Source: Mesorhizobium liriopis
GTDB taxonomy: Bacteria > Pseudomonadota > Alphaproteobacteria > Rhizobiales > Rhizobiaceae
DNA length: 64,000 nucleotides
Direction: 5' to 3'
Assembly: GCF_024053505.1 (NCBI RefSeq)
Contig: NZ_JAMXQS010000004.1
Span: forward strand, 248,001-312,000
Below, one piece after another: positions 26,046-34,369 of the stretch. The first letter of the stretch is position 1. The number at the start of each line of letters is the position of its first letter. Position numbers and translations under genes: made by a program. Below the pieces are notes generated by a model, which worked only from the letters and a program-made list of their open reading frames with translations, was not told where the DNA came from and made no database searches.

Positions 26046-27017
26046 ATGAAGAAACTGATGGTCTCGTTGGCAGGCGGCGCGCTGTCGCTGATGGCAGCAC
26101 AGGCTGATGCGGCTGACTCACTTACTCTGCAGCTCAAATGGGTCACGCAGGCGCAGTTCGCAGGCTATTATGTCGCCAAGGAAAAGGGCTTCTACGAAGA
26201 CGAAAACCTCGACGTCACGATCAAGCCGGGCGGCCCGGATATCGCGCCCGAGCAGGTGATCGCCGGTGGCGGCGCCGACGTGATCGTGGACTGGATGGGC
26301 GGTGCGCTGGCCGCGCGCGAAAAGGGGGTTGGCCTCGTCAACATCGCGCAGCCGTTCAAGAAGGCCGGCATGGAACTGGTCTGTCCCAAGGATGGGCCGA
26401 TCAAGACCGAGGCCGATTTCAAGGGCCGCACGCTCGGTGTCTGGTTCTTCGGCAACGAGTACCCGTTCTATGCCTGGATGAACAAACTCGGCCTCTCGAC
26501 CGAAGGCGGCGCTGACGGCGTGACGGTGCTCAAGCAGAGCTTCGACGTGCAGCCCCTGATCCAGAAGCAGGCCGACTGCATCTCGGTGATGACCTACAAC
26601 GAATACTGGCAGCTGATGGATGCGGGCTACAAGCCTGAGGACCTCACCGTCTTCAACTATTCGGCCATGGGCAACGACCTGCTCGAAGACGGGCTCTATG
26701 CGATGGAAGACAAGCTGAAGGATCCGGCGTTTGCCGACCAGATGGTTCGCTTCGTCCGCGCCTCGATGAAGGGCTGGAAATATGCCGTCGAGAACCCGGA
26801 CGAGGCGGCGGAGATCGTCATGGACAATGGCGGGCAGGACGAGAACCACCAGAAGCGCATGATGACGGAGGTGGCGAAGCTGATCGACAACGGCGACGGC
26901 AAGCTCGTGCAGGAAGCCTACGACCGCACCGAGAGGGCGTTGCTCGACCAGAAGATCATCATCAAGAAGCCGGAAGGCGCCTGGACGAGCGCCATCACGG
27001 ACAAAGCGGTTCAGTGA
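26046..27017 (+). CDS. ABC transporter substrate-binding protein (THI5/NMT1 type)
   Basis: The product (323 aa) is a periplasmic binding protein. A signal peptide ends near residue 22 (Ala-Asp-Ala). The mature start SLTLQLKWVTQAQFAGYYVAK is typical of proteins that bind thiamine precursors (HMP), riboflavin or other ring compounds. The gene is 27 bases after the second permease and ends at the strong terminator 27042-27072. Ring-nitrogen substrates fit the RutR control, so uracil, thymine, a dihydropyrimidine or a related catabolite is a plausible ligand; thiamine pyrimidine or riboflavin remain alternatives. None is proved by sequence. Confidence 0.9.
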   Translation: MKKLMVSLAGGALSLMAAQADAADSLTLQLKWVTQAQFAGYYVAKEKGFYEDENLDVTIKPGGPDIAPEQVIAGGGADVIVDWMGGALAAREKGVGLVNIAQPFKKAGMELVCPKDGPIKTEADFKGRTLGVWFFGNEYPFYAWMNKLGLSTEGGADGVTVLKQSFDVQPLIQKQADCISVMTYNEYWQLMDAGYKPEDLTVFNYSAMGNDLLEDGLYAMEDKLKDPAFADQMVRFVRASMKGWKYAVENPDEAAEIVMDNGGQDENHQKRMMTEVAKLIDNGDGKLVQEAYDRTERALLDQKIIIKKPEGAWTSAITDKAVQ

Positions 27018-27041
27018 GGCAGGTCAACAAGACCGTTGAAT

Positions 27042-27072
27042 AAGAGGGGCGGGCGACCGCCCCTTCTCTTTT
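27042..27072. terminator. Strong terminator between convergent operons
   Basis: GGGGCGG (27046-27052) and CCGCCCC (27057-27063) close a GCGA loop and are followed by TTCTCTTTT on the plus strand. It lies between the binding-protein gene and the end of the minus-strand ThDP enzyme gene, so it may serve both. Confidence 0.8.
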
Positions 27073-27098
27073 GGTCATCTGCATCGAAATGCTGTCGA

Positions 27099-28751
27099 TC
27101 AGAGCTTCTCCCGGATCTGCGTCAGGGTCCGGGTCGGCGTGATGGCCTCCACGTCGAGCCTTATTTCGATCAGCGCCGGCTTGCCGCTGGCCTTCGCGCG
27201 CTCGAAGGCGGCTGCGAATTCTTCGGTGCGCTCAACCACTTCGCCGTGGCCGCCATAGGCGCGGGCGAGGGCGGCAAAATCAGGGTTGTTGAGATCGGTT
27301 CCTTCGACGCGGGCGGGATATTCGCGTTCCTGATGCATGCGGATCGTGCCGTAGGACCCGTTGTTGACGACGATCACGATGATCGCTGCGCCATATTGGA
27401 CGGCGGTGGCGAATTCCTGACCATTCATGAGGAAGCAGCCGTCGCCGGCGAACGCGATCACTGTGCGCTCGGGGAAGATCATCTTGGCCGCAACTGCGGC
27501 TGGCGTGCCGTAGCCCATGGAGCCCGATGTGGGGGCGGCCTGGGTCTGGAAGCGTCGGAAGCGGTGGAAGCGGTGGACCCAGGTTGCATAGTTGCCTGCA
27601 CCGTTCGTCAGGACCGCGTCGTCGGGCAGAACCTCTTCGAGGTGGGCAATGATCGGGCCCATCTGCACCGCGCCGGGGCCTTCGGTGGGTGGCGTGGACC
27701 ATTTGCGATAGTCGCCGTGCAGGATCAGCGTCTGATCGGCGAAGGGCGGCGGGATCTCGGGCAGATTCGCGGCGAAGGCCTCCGCAAAGGCCGCGGGGCT
27801 CGCATGAATGGGAAGCGTGGGACGGTAAACGCGGCCGAGTTCGCCTGCATCCGGGTAGACATGGACCAGCGTCTGGTCGGGATAGGGGCTTTTAAGCAGC
27901 GTGTAGTCGGATGAGGGCATCTCGCCCATGCGCGCGCCGACAAGGATCAGGAGGTCGGCCTGTTTTATCGTCTCGGCGAGCCTGGGGTTGACGCCGATGC
28001 CGACATCGCCGGCATAGCAGGGATGGAGTGCGTCGAAGAGAGCCTGCCGGCGGAAGGAGCAGCCGATCGGCAGGCCCCAGGCCTCGGTCGCCTTCTGCAT
28101 GTCGTTGACGGCTTTTTCCGTCCAGCGCGAGCCACCGAGGATCATGAAGGGACGCTCGGCAGCAGCGAGAAGGCGGTAGAACTCCTCCATCTCAGGGCGG
28201 CCGGGACGGGTTTCGACCGGGACATGAGCCAACGGCGCAACCGTCTCGACTTCGTCGGTCAGCATGTCTTCAGGCAACGCGATCACCACCGGACCGGGGC
28301 GACCCGAGGTGGCGACGGCAAAGGCGCGTGTGACGATTTCTGGAATGCGGCGGGCATCGTCGATTTCGGTGACCCATTTGGCGATCGGGCCGAAGAAGGC
28401 GCGGTAGTCGACCTCCTGGAAGGCCTCGCGGTCGCGGATGCCACGTGCGATCTGGCCGATGAAGAGGATCATCGGCGTGGAATCTTGGCTGGCGATATGG
28501 ATGCCGGCGGAAGCATTGGTGGCACCAGGGCCGCGTGTGACGAAGCAGATGCCGGGTTTGCCCGTCAGCCGCCCTTCGCAATCCGCCATCATGGCCGCAC
28601 CGCCTTCCTGACGACAGACGACAGTTCGGATCGGCGAGTCGTGAAGGGCATCCAGAACCGCGAGATAGGATTCGCCCGGCACGCAGAAGATCCGCTCGAC
28701 GCCGTTGGCCTCGAGCGCGTCCACGATAAGTTGGCCGCCGGTGCGGGTCAT
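27099..28751 (-). CDS. Thiamine diphosphate-dependent enzyme (acetolactate synthase-like)
   Basis: The product (550 aa) has the three-domain layout of the acetolactate synthase/benzoylformate decarboxylase superfamily. The catalytic Glu is residue 49 (CRQEGG), and the cofactor-binding motif runs from GDG (436-438) to NN (463-464). It is a cytoplasmic lyase or carboligase whose substrate is not clear; it lacks the biosynthetic context (ilvN) of true acetolactate synthase. Its start overlaps the CoA-transferase stop (ATGA), so the two are coupled. The pairing recalls formyl-CoA transferase with oxalyl-CoA decarboxylase, but the N-terminal sequence is not that of oxalyl-CoA decarboxylase, so I do not assign that function. 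Confidence 0.85.
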   Translation of the reverse strand: MTRTGGQLIVDALEANGVERIFCVPGESYLAVLDALHDSPIRTVVCRQEGGAAMMADCEGRLTGKPGICFVTRGPGATNASAGIHIASQDSTPMILFIGQIARGIRDREAFQEVDYRAFFGPIAKWVTEIDDARRIPEIVTRAFAVATSGRPGPVVIALPEDMLTDEVETVAPLAHVPVETRPGRPEMEEFYRLLAAAERPFMILGGSRWTEKAVNDMQKATEAWGLPIGCSFRRQALFDALHPCYAGDVGIGVNPRLAETIKQADLLILVGARMGEMPSSDYTLLKSPYPDQTLVHVYPDAGELGRVYRPTLPIHASPAAFAEAFAANLPEIPPPFADQTLILHGDYRKWSTPPTEGPGAVQMGPIIAHLEEVLPDDAVLTNGAGNYATWVHRFHRFRRFQTQAAPTSGSMGYGTPAAVAAKMIFPERTVIAFAGDGCFLMNGQEFATAVQYGAAIIVIVVNNGSYGTIRMHQEREYPARVEGTDLNNPDFAALARAYGGHGEVVERTEEFAAAFERAKASGKPALIEIRLDVEAITPTRTLTQIREKL

Positions 28752-29953
28752 GGCTTGGTCTCCAGTTCGGCCAGGATTTCCTCGGTGTGCTGACCGAGGC
28801 GCGGGGATGGGCGGTCGTAGGATAACGGCGTTTCCGACAGCGTGATAGGCGCGCGGACGGAGGGAAGAGTTGCGCCGGCATCGTCCGAAAGCGCAAGCTG
28901 TATGCCGCGCGCTTTAACCTGCGGATCGCTGAACATCTCTGCGATGGTGTTGATCGGGCTCGCGGGCACGCCGGCAGTTTCGAGGCGTGCGAGTAGAGCG
29001 CTGCGGTTGCATTCCGCGAGGACCGGCATGATGAACTCGCGCAAAGCTGTTCGGTTCTCAACGCGGGCAGCATTGGTGGCGAAGCGTGGGTCCATGAAGG
29101 CGCCGAGACCGAGAACTTCGCAGAAACGGCGGAATTGGCCGTCATTGCCCACCGCGAGAATGAAATGGCCATCCGCCACCGGGAGTACCTCGTAGGGCGC
29201 GATGTTGGGGTGGGCATTACCCATCGCGACGGGCGATTTGCCGGAAACGAGGAAGTTCATGTTCTGGTTGGCGAGAACGGCGATCTGTGTGTCGAACAGG
29301 CTCATGTCGATGTGCTGGCCCTGACCGGTCGCCTCGGCATGGCGAAGGGCGGCCTGAATGGCGATCACGGAATAAAGGCCCGTAAAGATGTCGGCCACCG
29401 CGACGCCGACCTTTTGCGGCTCGCCGCCCGCCGGGCCAGTGACAGACATCAGACCCGACATGCCCTGGATGATAAAATCGTAGCCCGCGCGCGAGGCATA
29501 AGGGCCGGTCTGCCCGAAGCCTGTGATCGAGCAATAAACCAGACGCGGATTGATGGCGCGTAGTGATTGGTAATCGAGGCCGTACTTCGCGAGCCCGCCG
29601 ACGCGGAAGTTCTCGATCAATACATTGGCCTGACTGATCAGCTTGCGCAGCGTCTCGGCGCCGTCGGGTCGTGAGAAGTCGATGGCGACCGAACGCTTGC
29701 CGCGATTACAGGCGTGGAAGTAGGCGGCGGACAGGTCTTCCCCGTTTGCACCTTCCACAAAGGGTGGGCCCCATATGCGGGTGTCGTCGCCACCTTGCGG
29801 ATTCTCGATCTTGATCACATCGGCGCCGAGATCGGCGAGGCATTGCCCGGCCCATGGACCGGCTAGGATGCGGGCAAGTTCGATGACGCGGATGCCATGG
29901 AGCGGGGGGCGGGACATGGGTCCGGCTGTAGCAATCCTCCCTGGCTCTGTCAT
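28748..29953 (-). CDS. CaiB/BaiF family CoA-transferase
   Basis: The product (401 aa) is a class III CoA-transferase, which moves CoA between acids through an aspartyl-CoA thioester. The catalytic Asp is residue 159 in AGYDFIIQGMSGLMS, and LARILAGPWAGQCLADLGADV near the N-terminus is typical. The ATG used overlaps the stop of the upstream hydrolase gene (ATGA). A GGGAGG site lies inside the first codons, and Met13 (29917) is where most family members begin, so the protein may be 12 residues shorter. The acyl substrates are unknown. Confidence 0.87.
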   Translation of the reverse strand: MTEPGRIATAGPMSRPPLHGIRVIELARILAGPWAGQCLADLGADVIKIENPQGGDDTRIWGPPFVEGANGEDLSAAYFHACNRGKRSVAIDFSRPDGAETLRKLISQANVLIENFRVGGLAKYGLDYQSLRAINPRLVYCSITGFGQTGPYASRAGYDFIIQGMSGLMSVTGPAGGEPQKVGVAVADIFTGLYSVIAIQAALRHAEATGQGQHIDMSLFDTQIAVLANQNMNFLVSGKSPVAMGNAHPNIAPYEVLPVADGHFILAVGNDGQFRRFCEVLGLGAFMDPRFATNAARVENRTALREFIMPVLAECNRSALLARLETAGVPASPINTIAEMFSDPQVKARGIQLALSDDAGATLPSVRAPITLSETPLSYDRPSPRLGQHTEEILAELETKP

Positions 29954-30885
29954 GCGGTGCGCAGGGAGATTCGGTCGATCCAGCCGACGAAGTCGGCAGT
30001 GATGATGTTTCGATTCAACTCGTTCAAGGATTCGTGCCGCGTGTCTGCGTAGATCGTTGTTTCGAGATTCGAAAAGCCCAACCCCTGTAGGCGGGCATCG
30101 AGGTTCTGCACGGCCTTGCCGCGATCCGTGGCAGGATCATCCGCACCGCCGACCAGATGGAACGGCAGCTCGCGGGGCAGTCTGAGAAAATTGCGGTCGT
30201 CCGCGCCACGAAAGACGAAGTCGAATACGTCCTGCCACATGGAGACGGATGCATCCCAGCCGCAGAGTGGATCGGCGATGTACTTCGCGACCTCCACGTC
30301 GTCACGCGAAAGCCAGTCGAAGGGCGTTCGTGCGTTCGGCGCCTGCGCGCCCCAGGCCTGAAATGTCAGGCGCGGCAGGAGCCGGGAGGGCACGTCGGAG
30401 CCGAGGCGGAATTGCTCCCAGGCGAGCATGGCTTGTGCAACGCGCCCGAGAAGGCCGGCAGAGAAATTGGCATTCCAGATGGCTGCGGCCTGGACGCGGT
30501 CTGGGTGACGAAGCACGAAGTCGAGCGCGATCAGCCCACCCATGGAATGGCCGAAGATGATGACTGGCCGACTGGGCCAGCGATTGGCGATGACATCATG
30601 AACTGCGAGAACGTCGTCGATCACCACGTCGGCGCCCGCTTCCTTGGCAAACCGCCCAAGCGGCGCGTTTGGCGCCCGGGTTGTGCCGTGGCCGCGATGA
30701 TCGTGCGCGATGCTGGCGATGCCCTGCGTAGCCAGAGCCTCCATGAAGCGCTGGTAGCGGGCGGCATGTTCGGCGAGGCCGTGGTTGATCTGAACCACTG
30801 CGCGGACAGGCGTTTCGGCTTCTTTCAGAAGGACGTTCAGCGTTGATCCGCTGGGCGCGTGATGGATGAGTCTTTCGAGCGCCAT
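29950..30885 (-). CDS. Alpha/beta hydrolase (monoacylglycerol lipase-like)
   Basis: The product (311 aa) is a serine hydrolase with the nucleophile Ser114 in GHSMGG and HGLAEH near residues 35-40 at the oxyanion side, as in monoacylglycerol lipase and lysophospholipase L2 relatives. An Asp in GGADDPATD and His in TRHESLNE complete a triad. No signal peptide is seen, so the enzyme is probably cytoplasmic. The ATG at 30885 follows GGAGGAG; a longer frame to 30945 is less likely. It is the first gene of the minus-strand operon with the CoA-transferase and ThDP enzyme. It may release an acid that the CoA-transferase then activates, but that is inference. Confidence 0.87.
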   Translation of the reverse strand: MALERLIHHAPSGSTLNVLLKEAETPVRAVVQINHGLAEHAARYQRFMEALATQGIASIAHDHRGHGTTRAPNAPLGRFAKEAGADVVIDDVLAVHDVIANRWPSRPVIIFGHSMGGLIALDFVLRHPDRVQAAAIWNANFSAGLLGRVAQAMLAWEQFRLGSDVPSRLLPRLTFQAWGAQAPNARTPFDWLSRDDVEVAKYIADPLCGWDASVSMWQDVFDFVFRGADDRNFLRLPRELPFHLVGGADDPATDRGKAVQNLDARLQGLGFSNLETTIYADTRHESLNELNRNIITADFVGWIDRISLRTA

Positions 30886-30978
30886 CGATCTCCTCCGCAC
30901 GCCGCATTGCTCATTGGCCGCCTTTCGCCTAAATGAGCGCCACATTCCAAAACAGTAGTGCAGGCAGGATCAGCGCGC

Positions 30979-32628
30979 GTGGCACGCCAGTTCATTTATC
31001 ATATGTCGGGCCTGAACAAGGCCTATGGCACCAAGAAGGTGCTCGAAAACATCCATCTTTCCTTCTACCCGGACGCCAAGATCGGCATTCTGGGCCCGAA
31101 CGGCTCGGGTAAGTCGACGATCCTCAAGATCATGGCCGGGCTCGACAAGGAGTATTCCGGTGAGGCCTGGATGGCCGAAGGCGCGACGGTCGGCTACCTC
31201 GCGCAGGAGCCTGAGCTCGACCCGGCGCTCAACGTCAAGGGCAACGTCATGGAAGGCGTGGCCAGGAAGACGGCCATCATCGACCGCTACAACGAGTTGA
31301 TGATGAACTATTCGGACGAGACGGCCGATGAGGCCGCCAAGCTTCAGGACGTCATCGACAGCCAGAACCTCTGGGATCTCGAACAGCAGGTCGAGATGGC
31401 GATGGAAGCGCTTCAGTGCCCCCCGGCCGATGCCGACGTGACTTCGCTTTCGGGCGGCGAGCGCCGTCGCGTGGCGCTGTGCCGCCTGCTTCTGCAGCAA
31501 CCCGACCTTCTCCTTCTCGACGAGCCGACCAACCACCTGGACGCCGAGACCACCGCTTGGCTCGAGAAGCATCTGCGCGAATATCCGGGCTCGGTGCTGA
31601 TCATCACCCACGATCGCTACTTCCTCGACAATGTGACTGGCTGGATCCTCGAACTCGATCGCGGCCGCGGCATTCCTTATGAGGGCAATTACACCAAGTA
31701 CCTGGACGCCAAGGCCAAGCGCCTGATTCAGGAAGGCCGCGAGGACGATGCGCGGCAGAAAGCGATCTGGCGCGAGCGCGAGTGGATTGCCTCGAGCCCG
31801 AAGGCCCGTCAAACCAAGTCGAAGGCCCGTATCAAGGCCTACGAGGATCTGGTGGAAGCGGCCGACAATCGCCGCCCGACCGATACGCAGATCGTCATCC
31901 CGGCCGGCGAGCGGCTCGGCAATGTGGTGATCGAAGTCAACGATCTCGACAAGGCCTTCGGCGAGCGCCTCCTGATCGAGGATCTGTCGTTCCGCCTGCC
32001 GCCCGGCGGCATTGTGGGCATCATCGGGCCGAACGGTGCGGGCAAGACCACGTTGTTCAAGATGATCACCGGCCAGGAAACGCCGGACGATGGCGTGATC
32101 CGCGTCGGCGAAACGGTGAAGCTCGGCTATGTCGATCAGAGCCGCGATGCGCTCGACCCGAACAAGACCGTTTGGGAAGAGATTTCGGGTGGTGCCGAAG
32201 TGATCAAGCTCGGCAAGCACGAGGTGAACAGCCGCGCCTACTGCTCGTCGTTCAACTTCCGTGGCGGCGACCAGCAGCAGAAGGTGGGCAACCTTTCGGG
32301 CGGCCAGCGCAACCGCGTGCACTTGGCGAAAATGCTGAAGAATGGCGGCAACGTGCTGCTGCTCGACGAACCGACCAACGATCTCGACACCGAGACGCTG
32401 GGCGCGCTCGAGGATGCGTTGGAGGCTTATGCCGGCTGCGCGGTCATCATCAGCCACGACCGCATGTTCCTCGACCGTATGGCGACACATATGCTCGCTT
32501 TCGAAGGCGACAGCCATGTGGAGTGGTTCGAAGGCAACTTCGAAGAATACGAGAAGGACAAGGTGCGCCGTCTGGGACCCGAAGCTGTGAACCCCAAGCG
32601 TGTGACCTATAAGCGCCTCACACGCTGA
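30979..32628 (+). CDS. ettA: Energy-dependent translational throttle protein EttA (ABC-F)
   Basis: The product (549 aa) is an ABC-F ATPase that binds the ribosomal E site and gates early elongation according to ADP/ATP. It has two ATPase domains, with Walker A GPNGSGKS at 39-46 and GPNGAGKT at 350-357, LSGGERRRVALCRLL and LSGGQRNRVHLAKML signatures, and the EttA-type linker (KAIWREREWIASSPKARQ) between them. There are no membrane segments. The start is GTG at 30979, because the family begins ARQFIYHM and AGGCAGGA is correctly spaced; an upstream in-frame GTG at 30958 is less likely. It is transcribed away from the hydrolase operon and ended by the hairpin at 32646. Confidence 0.95.
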   Translation: MARQFIYHMSGLNKAYGTKKVLENIHLSFYPDAKIGILGPNGSGKSTILKIMAGLDKEYSGEAWMAEGATVGYLAQEPELDPALNVKGNVMEGVARKTAIIDRYNELMMNYSDETADEAAKLQDVIDSQNLWDLEQQVEMAMEALQCPPADADVTSLSGGERRRVALCRLLLQQPDLLLLDEPTNHLDAETTAWLEKHLREYPGSVLIITHDRYFLDNVTGWILELDRGRGIPYEGNYTKYLDAKAKRLIQEGREDDARQKAIWREREWIASSPKARQTKSKARIKAYEDLVEAADNRRPTDTQIVIPAGERLGNVVIEVNDLDKAFGERLLIEDLSFRLPPGGIVGIIGPNGAGKTTLFKMITGQETPDDGVIRVGETVKLGYVDQSRDALDPNKTVWEEISGGAEVIKLGKHEVNSRAYCSSFNFRGGDQQQKVGNLSGGQRNRVHLAKMLKNGGNVLLLDEPTNDLDTETLGALEDALEAYAGCAVIISHDRMFLDRMATHMLAFEGDSHVEWFEGNFEEYEKDKVRRLGPEAVNPKRVTYKRLTR

Positions 32629-32645
32629 TCGTTAGCCGCGTTGCG

Positions 32646-32676
32646 AGCTCCCGGTTTTTTCGACCGGGAGCTTGTT
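32646..32676 (+). terminator. Terminator after ettA
   Basis: AGCTCCCGGT (32646-32655) pairs perfectly with ACCGGGAGCT (32663-32672) around TTTTTCG; TGTT follows. It is 18 bases after the ettA stop. Confidence 0.75.
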
Positions 32677-32864
32677 ATCCGGCGCGTGGGCCACCGGGCT
32701 TGCCACATTATTCGGTTGTGTGGAGATCAAGCCACGAAAAAGGCCAAGTGCGCCTTGATTGGCGTTAACGGGTGGCCGCAAATGTGGCAGTTCGGATGCC
32801 AACGAGGCATGCGAAGTTTTCTTGCAGGACGACCTCCCTGCGAGCAGGGATGCAAGGATAGTCG

Positions 32865-33257
32865 ATGTCAGCCAGTGCCAGCGATGAAGGGACCAAGGGT
32901 CTCTCGGTTTTCGTTGTGGAAGACGAAGCGCTTGTGGCGCTGAACCTCGAAGACATGCTGGCTGAACTCGGGTGCACAATCATCGGGCCGGTGATGCGGC
33001 TCGACCGCGCGGAGCAGATGCTGGCTGACGGCATCGACGCGGATGTTGCCATCCTCGACGTCAATGTCGCGGGACAGATGGTTTTCCCGTTCGCGCGGCG
33101 GTTGGCCGAAAACGGCGTCCCGATCGTTTTCGCAACCGGCTATGGCCGCGCAGGCCTGCCGGAGGATCTGCATGACATGCCGATCCTGCAGAAGCCATAC
33201 ACCATGGATGATGTGGCGCTCGGCCTGCGCTCGGCGGTCTCGAACAAGAGCGCCTGA
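32865..33257 (+). CDS. Single-domain response regulator
   Basis: The product (130 aa) is a lone receiver domain. The acidic pocket is Glu19-Asp20-Glu21, the phosphorylation site is Asp65 (AILDVNV), and the conserved Lys is 110 (LQKPY). There is no output domain, so it likely acts by protein-protein contact or as a phosphate sink. The receiver resembles those found with HWE-type histidine kinases in Hyphomicrobiales. The ATG follows AAGGA by six bases. No kinase gene is nearby. Confidence 0.9.
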   Translation: MSASASDEGTKGLSVFVVEDEALVALNLEDMLAELGCTIIGPVMRLDRAEQMLADGIDADVAILDVNVAGQMVFPFARRLAENGVPIVFATGYGRAGLPEDLHDMPILQKPYTMDDVALGLRSAVSNKSA

Positions 33258-33341
33258 AATCCGGTTTCATCGACACCAAACATTTGCGCTTTACCGGCGC
33301 ATGTCTCTGCCGGCATCATTCGCCTTCCGATAATCTGAAAG

Positions 33342-33956
33342 ATGCCGATGCAGCATGTGCTTTTCGAGGATGCGGCCCGCAAGATCATTCCGGCCCGCAA
33401 ACTGGAAGGCACGGTAGCCGGCGTTTATCGCGCTGGCGGCGCGCATTTCGAAACCGAAGCCGTCGACGAGCTGGTGCTCGGCTTCGAGGGTATCGCAGGC
33501 GATCTTCATGCCGGGTGGACGCGCCGCTCCGGGTCACGTGAACCCTGGTACAAGCGCGGCACCGAGATGCGCAACGAGCGGCAGCTGACGCTTGTGGCGC
33601 CGAGCGAACTGGCACTGGTGGCAAGTGCCATGGCGATCCGCTCGGTCGAGCCCGAGTGGCTCGGCGCAAACCTTTCGCTCGACGGAATTCCACATCTTTC
33701 CATGCTGCCTTCCGGCACGCTGATCTTCTTCGAAAGCGGGGCGACGCTGAAGGTGGACGCCCAGAACGGACCATGCCGTGATGCCGGGCGTCAGATCGCC
33801 TTGAGAGCCCGGATCGATGACCCGCAAAAAGGCGAGTTGCTGTTTCCTCGTGTTGCCAAGCGGTTGCGTGGTCTCGTCGCCTGGGTGGAGAGGCCCGGCA
33901 CGATCCGCAGGGGCGAAACCGCGAAACTGCGTATTCCCGAGCAGTGGATCTACTGA
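33342..33956 (+). CDS. MOSC domain protein
   Basis: The product (204 aa) is a stand-alone MOSC domain, the sulphur-carrier fold found at the C-terminus of molybdenum cofactor sulphurases and in YiiM/YuaD proteins. The key Cys lies in NGPCRDAG near residue 146, preceded by the characteristic GANLSLDGIPHLSMLPSGT segment. A second ATG is six bases downstream (33348). No molybdoenzyme gene is in the window. It converges on the DUF2293 gene, with adjoining stop codons. Confidence 0.87.
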   Translation: MPMQHVLFEDAARKIIPARKLEGTVAGVYRAGGAHFETEAVDELVLGFEGIAGDLHAGWTRRSGSREPWYKRGTEMRNERQLTLVAPSELALVASAMAIRSVEPEWLGANLSLDGIPHLSMLPSGTLIFFESGATLKVDAQNGPCRDAGRQIALRARIDDPQKGELLFPRVAKRLRGLVAWVERPGTIRRGETAKLRIPEQWIY

Positions 33957-34277
33957 TCAGCTTTCGTCTTCGACGTCGGGGTCGAGCAGCCGCGTCGCAC
34001 GCCAGCCGGTCAGCACACGGTTGATGTCGTCCACCACGAAGAAGCGGGCCGAGTCGCGATCGTAGCCATCATCCATCAGCGCGTCGTAGTCCGTGTGCTG
34101 GTGACGGACATGTGCGACCGTTGCAAGCCAGACCGCGATGGTTGGCGGCAAGGCGCGCAGGTGGGGCGCGCTGGAGTCCAGCCGGATCTGCTCGATATCC
34201 GAGTAGGGCGCCATCGGCAGTAGGGCAGTTAGGGCTTTGGCCAGAGCGCGTTGGCGATGAGTGGCAGGAGCTCGCAT
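33957..34277 (-). CDS. DUF2293 protein
   Basis: The product (106 aa) matches the DUF2293 family, with the recognisable RHQHTDYDALMDDGYDRDSAR segment near residues 58-78 split over the family core. The function is unknown. The ATG at 34277 lacks a clear ribosome site; Met22 is a less likely alternative because HRQRALAKALTALLPM is usual for the family. Its stop directly abuts the MOSC stop on the other strand, and it is divergent from the ArsR-methyltransferase gene. Confidence 0.75.
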   Translation of the reverse strand: MRAPATHRQRALAKALTALLPMAPYSDIEQIRLDSSAPHLRALPPTIAVWLATVAHVRHQHTDYDALMDDGYDRDSARFFVVDDINRVLTGWRATRLLDPDVEDES

Positions 34278-34330
34278 GGCATCGGTTTAGCACCGAATCC
34301 GAAAACTTTGCTTGCACGCAGCACTACCGT

Positions 34331-34350
34331 CATATAAGCATATCTTTATG
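34331..34350 (+). promoter_or_regulatory. Dyad operator upstream of the ArsR-methyltransferase gene
   Basis: CATATAAGCATATCTTTATG is an AT-rich imperfect dyad (ATAAG...CTTTAT around an ATAT core) six bases upstream of the ribosome site. Its position and form suit self-regulation by the ArsR-type protein encoded next. The site was read by eye only. Confidence 0.5.
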
Positions 34351-34369
34351 TGTGAAGGGAGGCGTTGCT

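Noticed and set aside
27099-29953. Oxalate degradation pair (formyl-CoA transferase and oxalyl-CoA decarboxylase)
   Set aside because: The gene order is suggestive, but the ThDP enzyme N-terminus and core are acetolactate synthase-like, not oxalyl-CoA decarboxylase-like.
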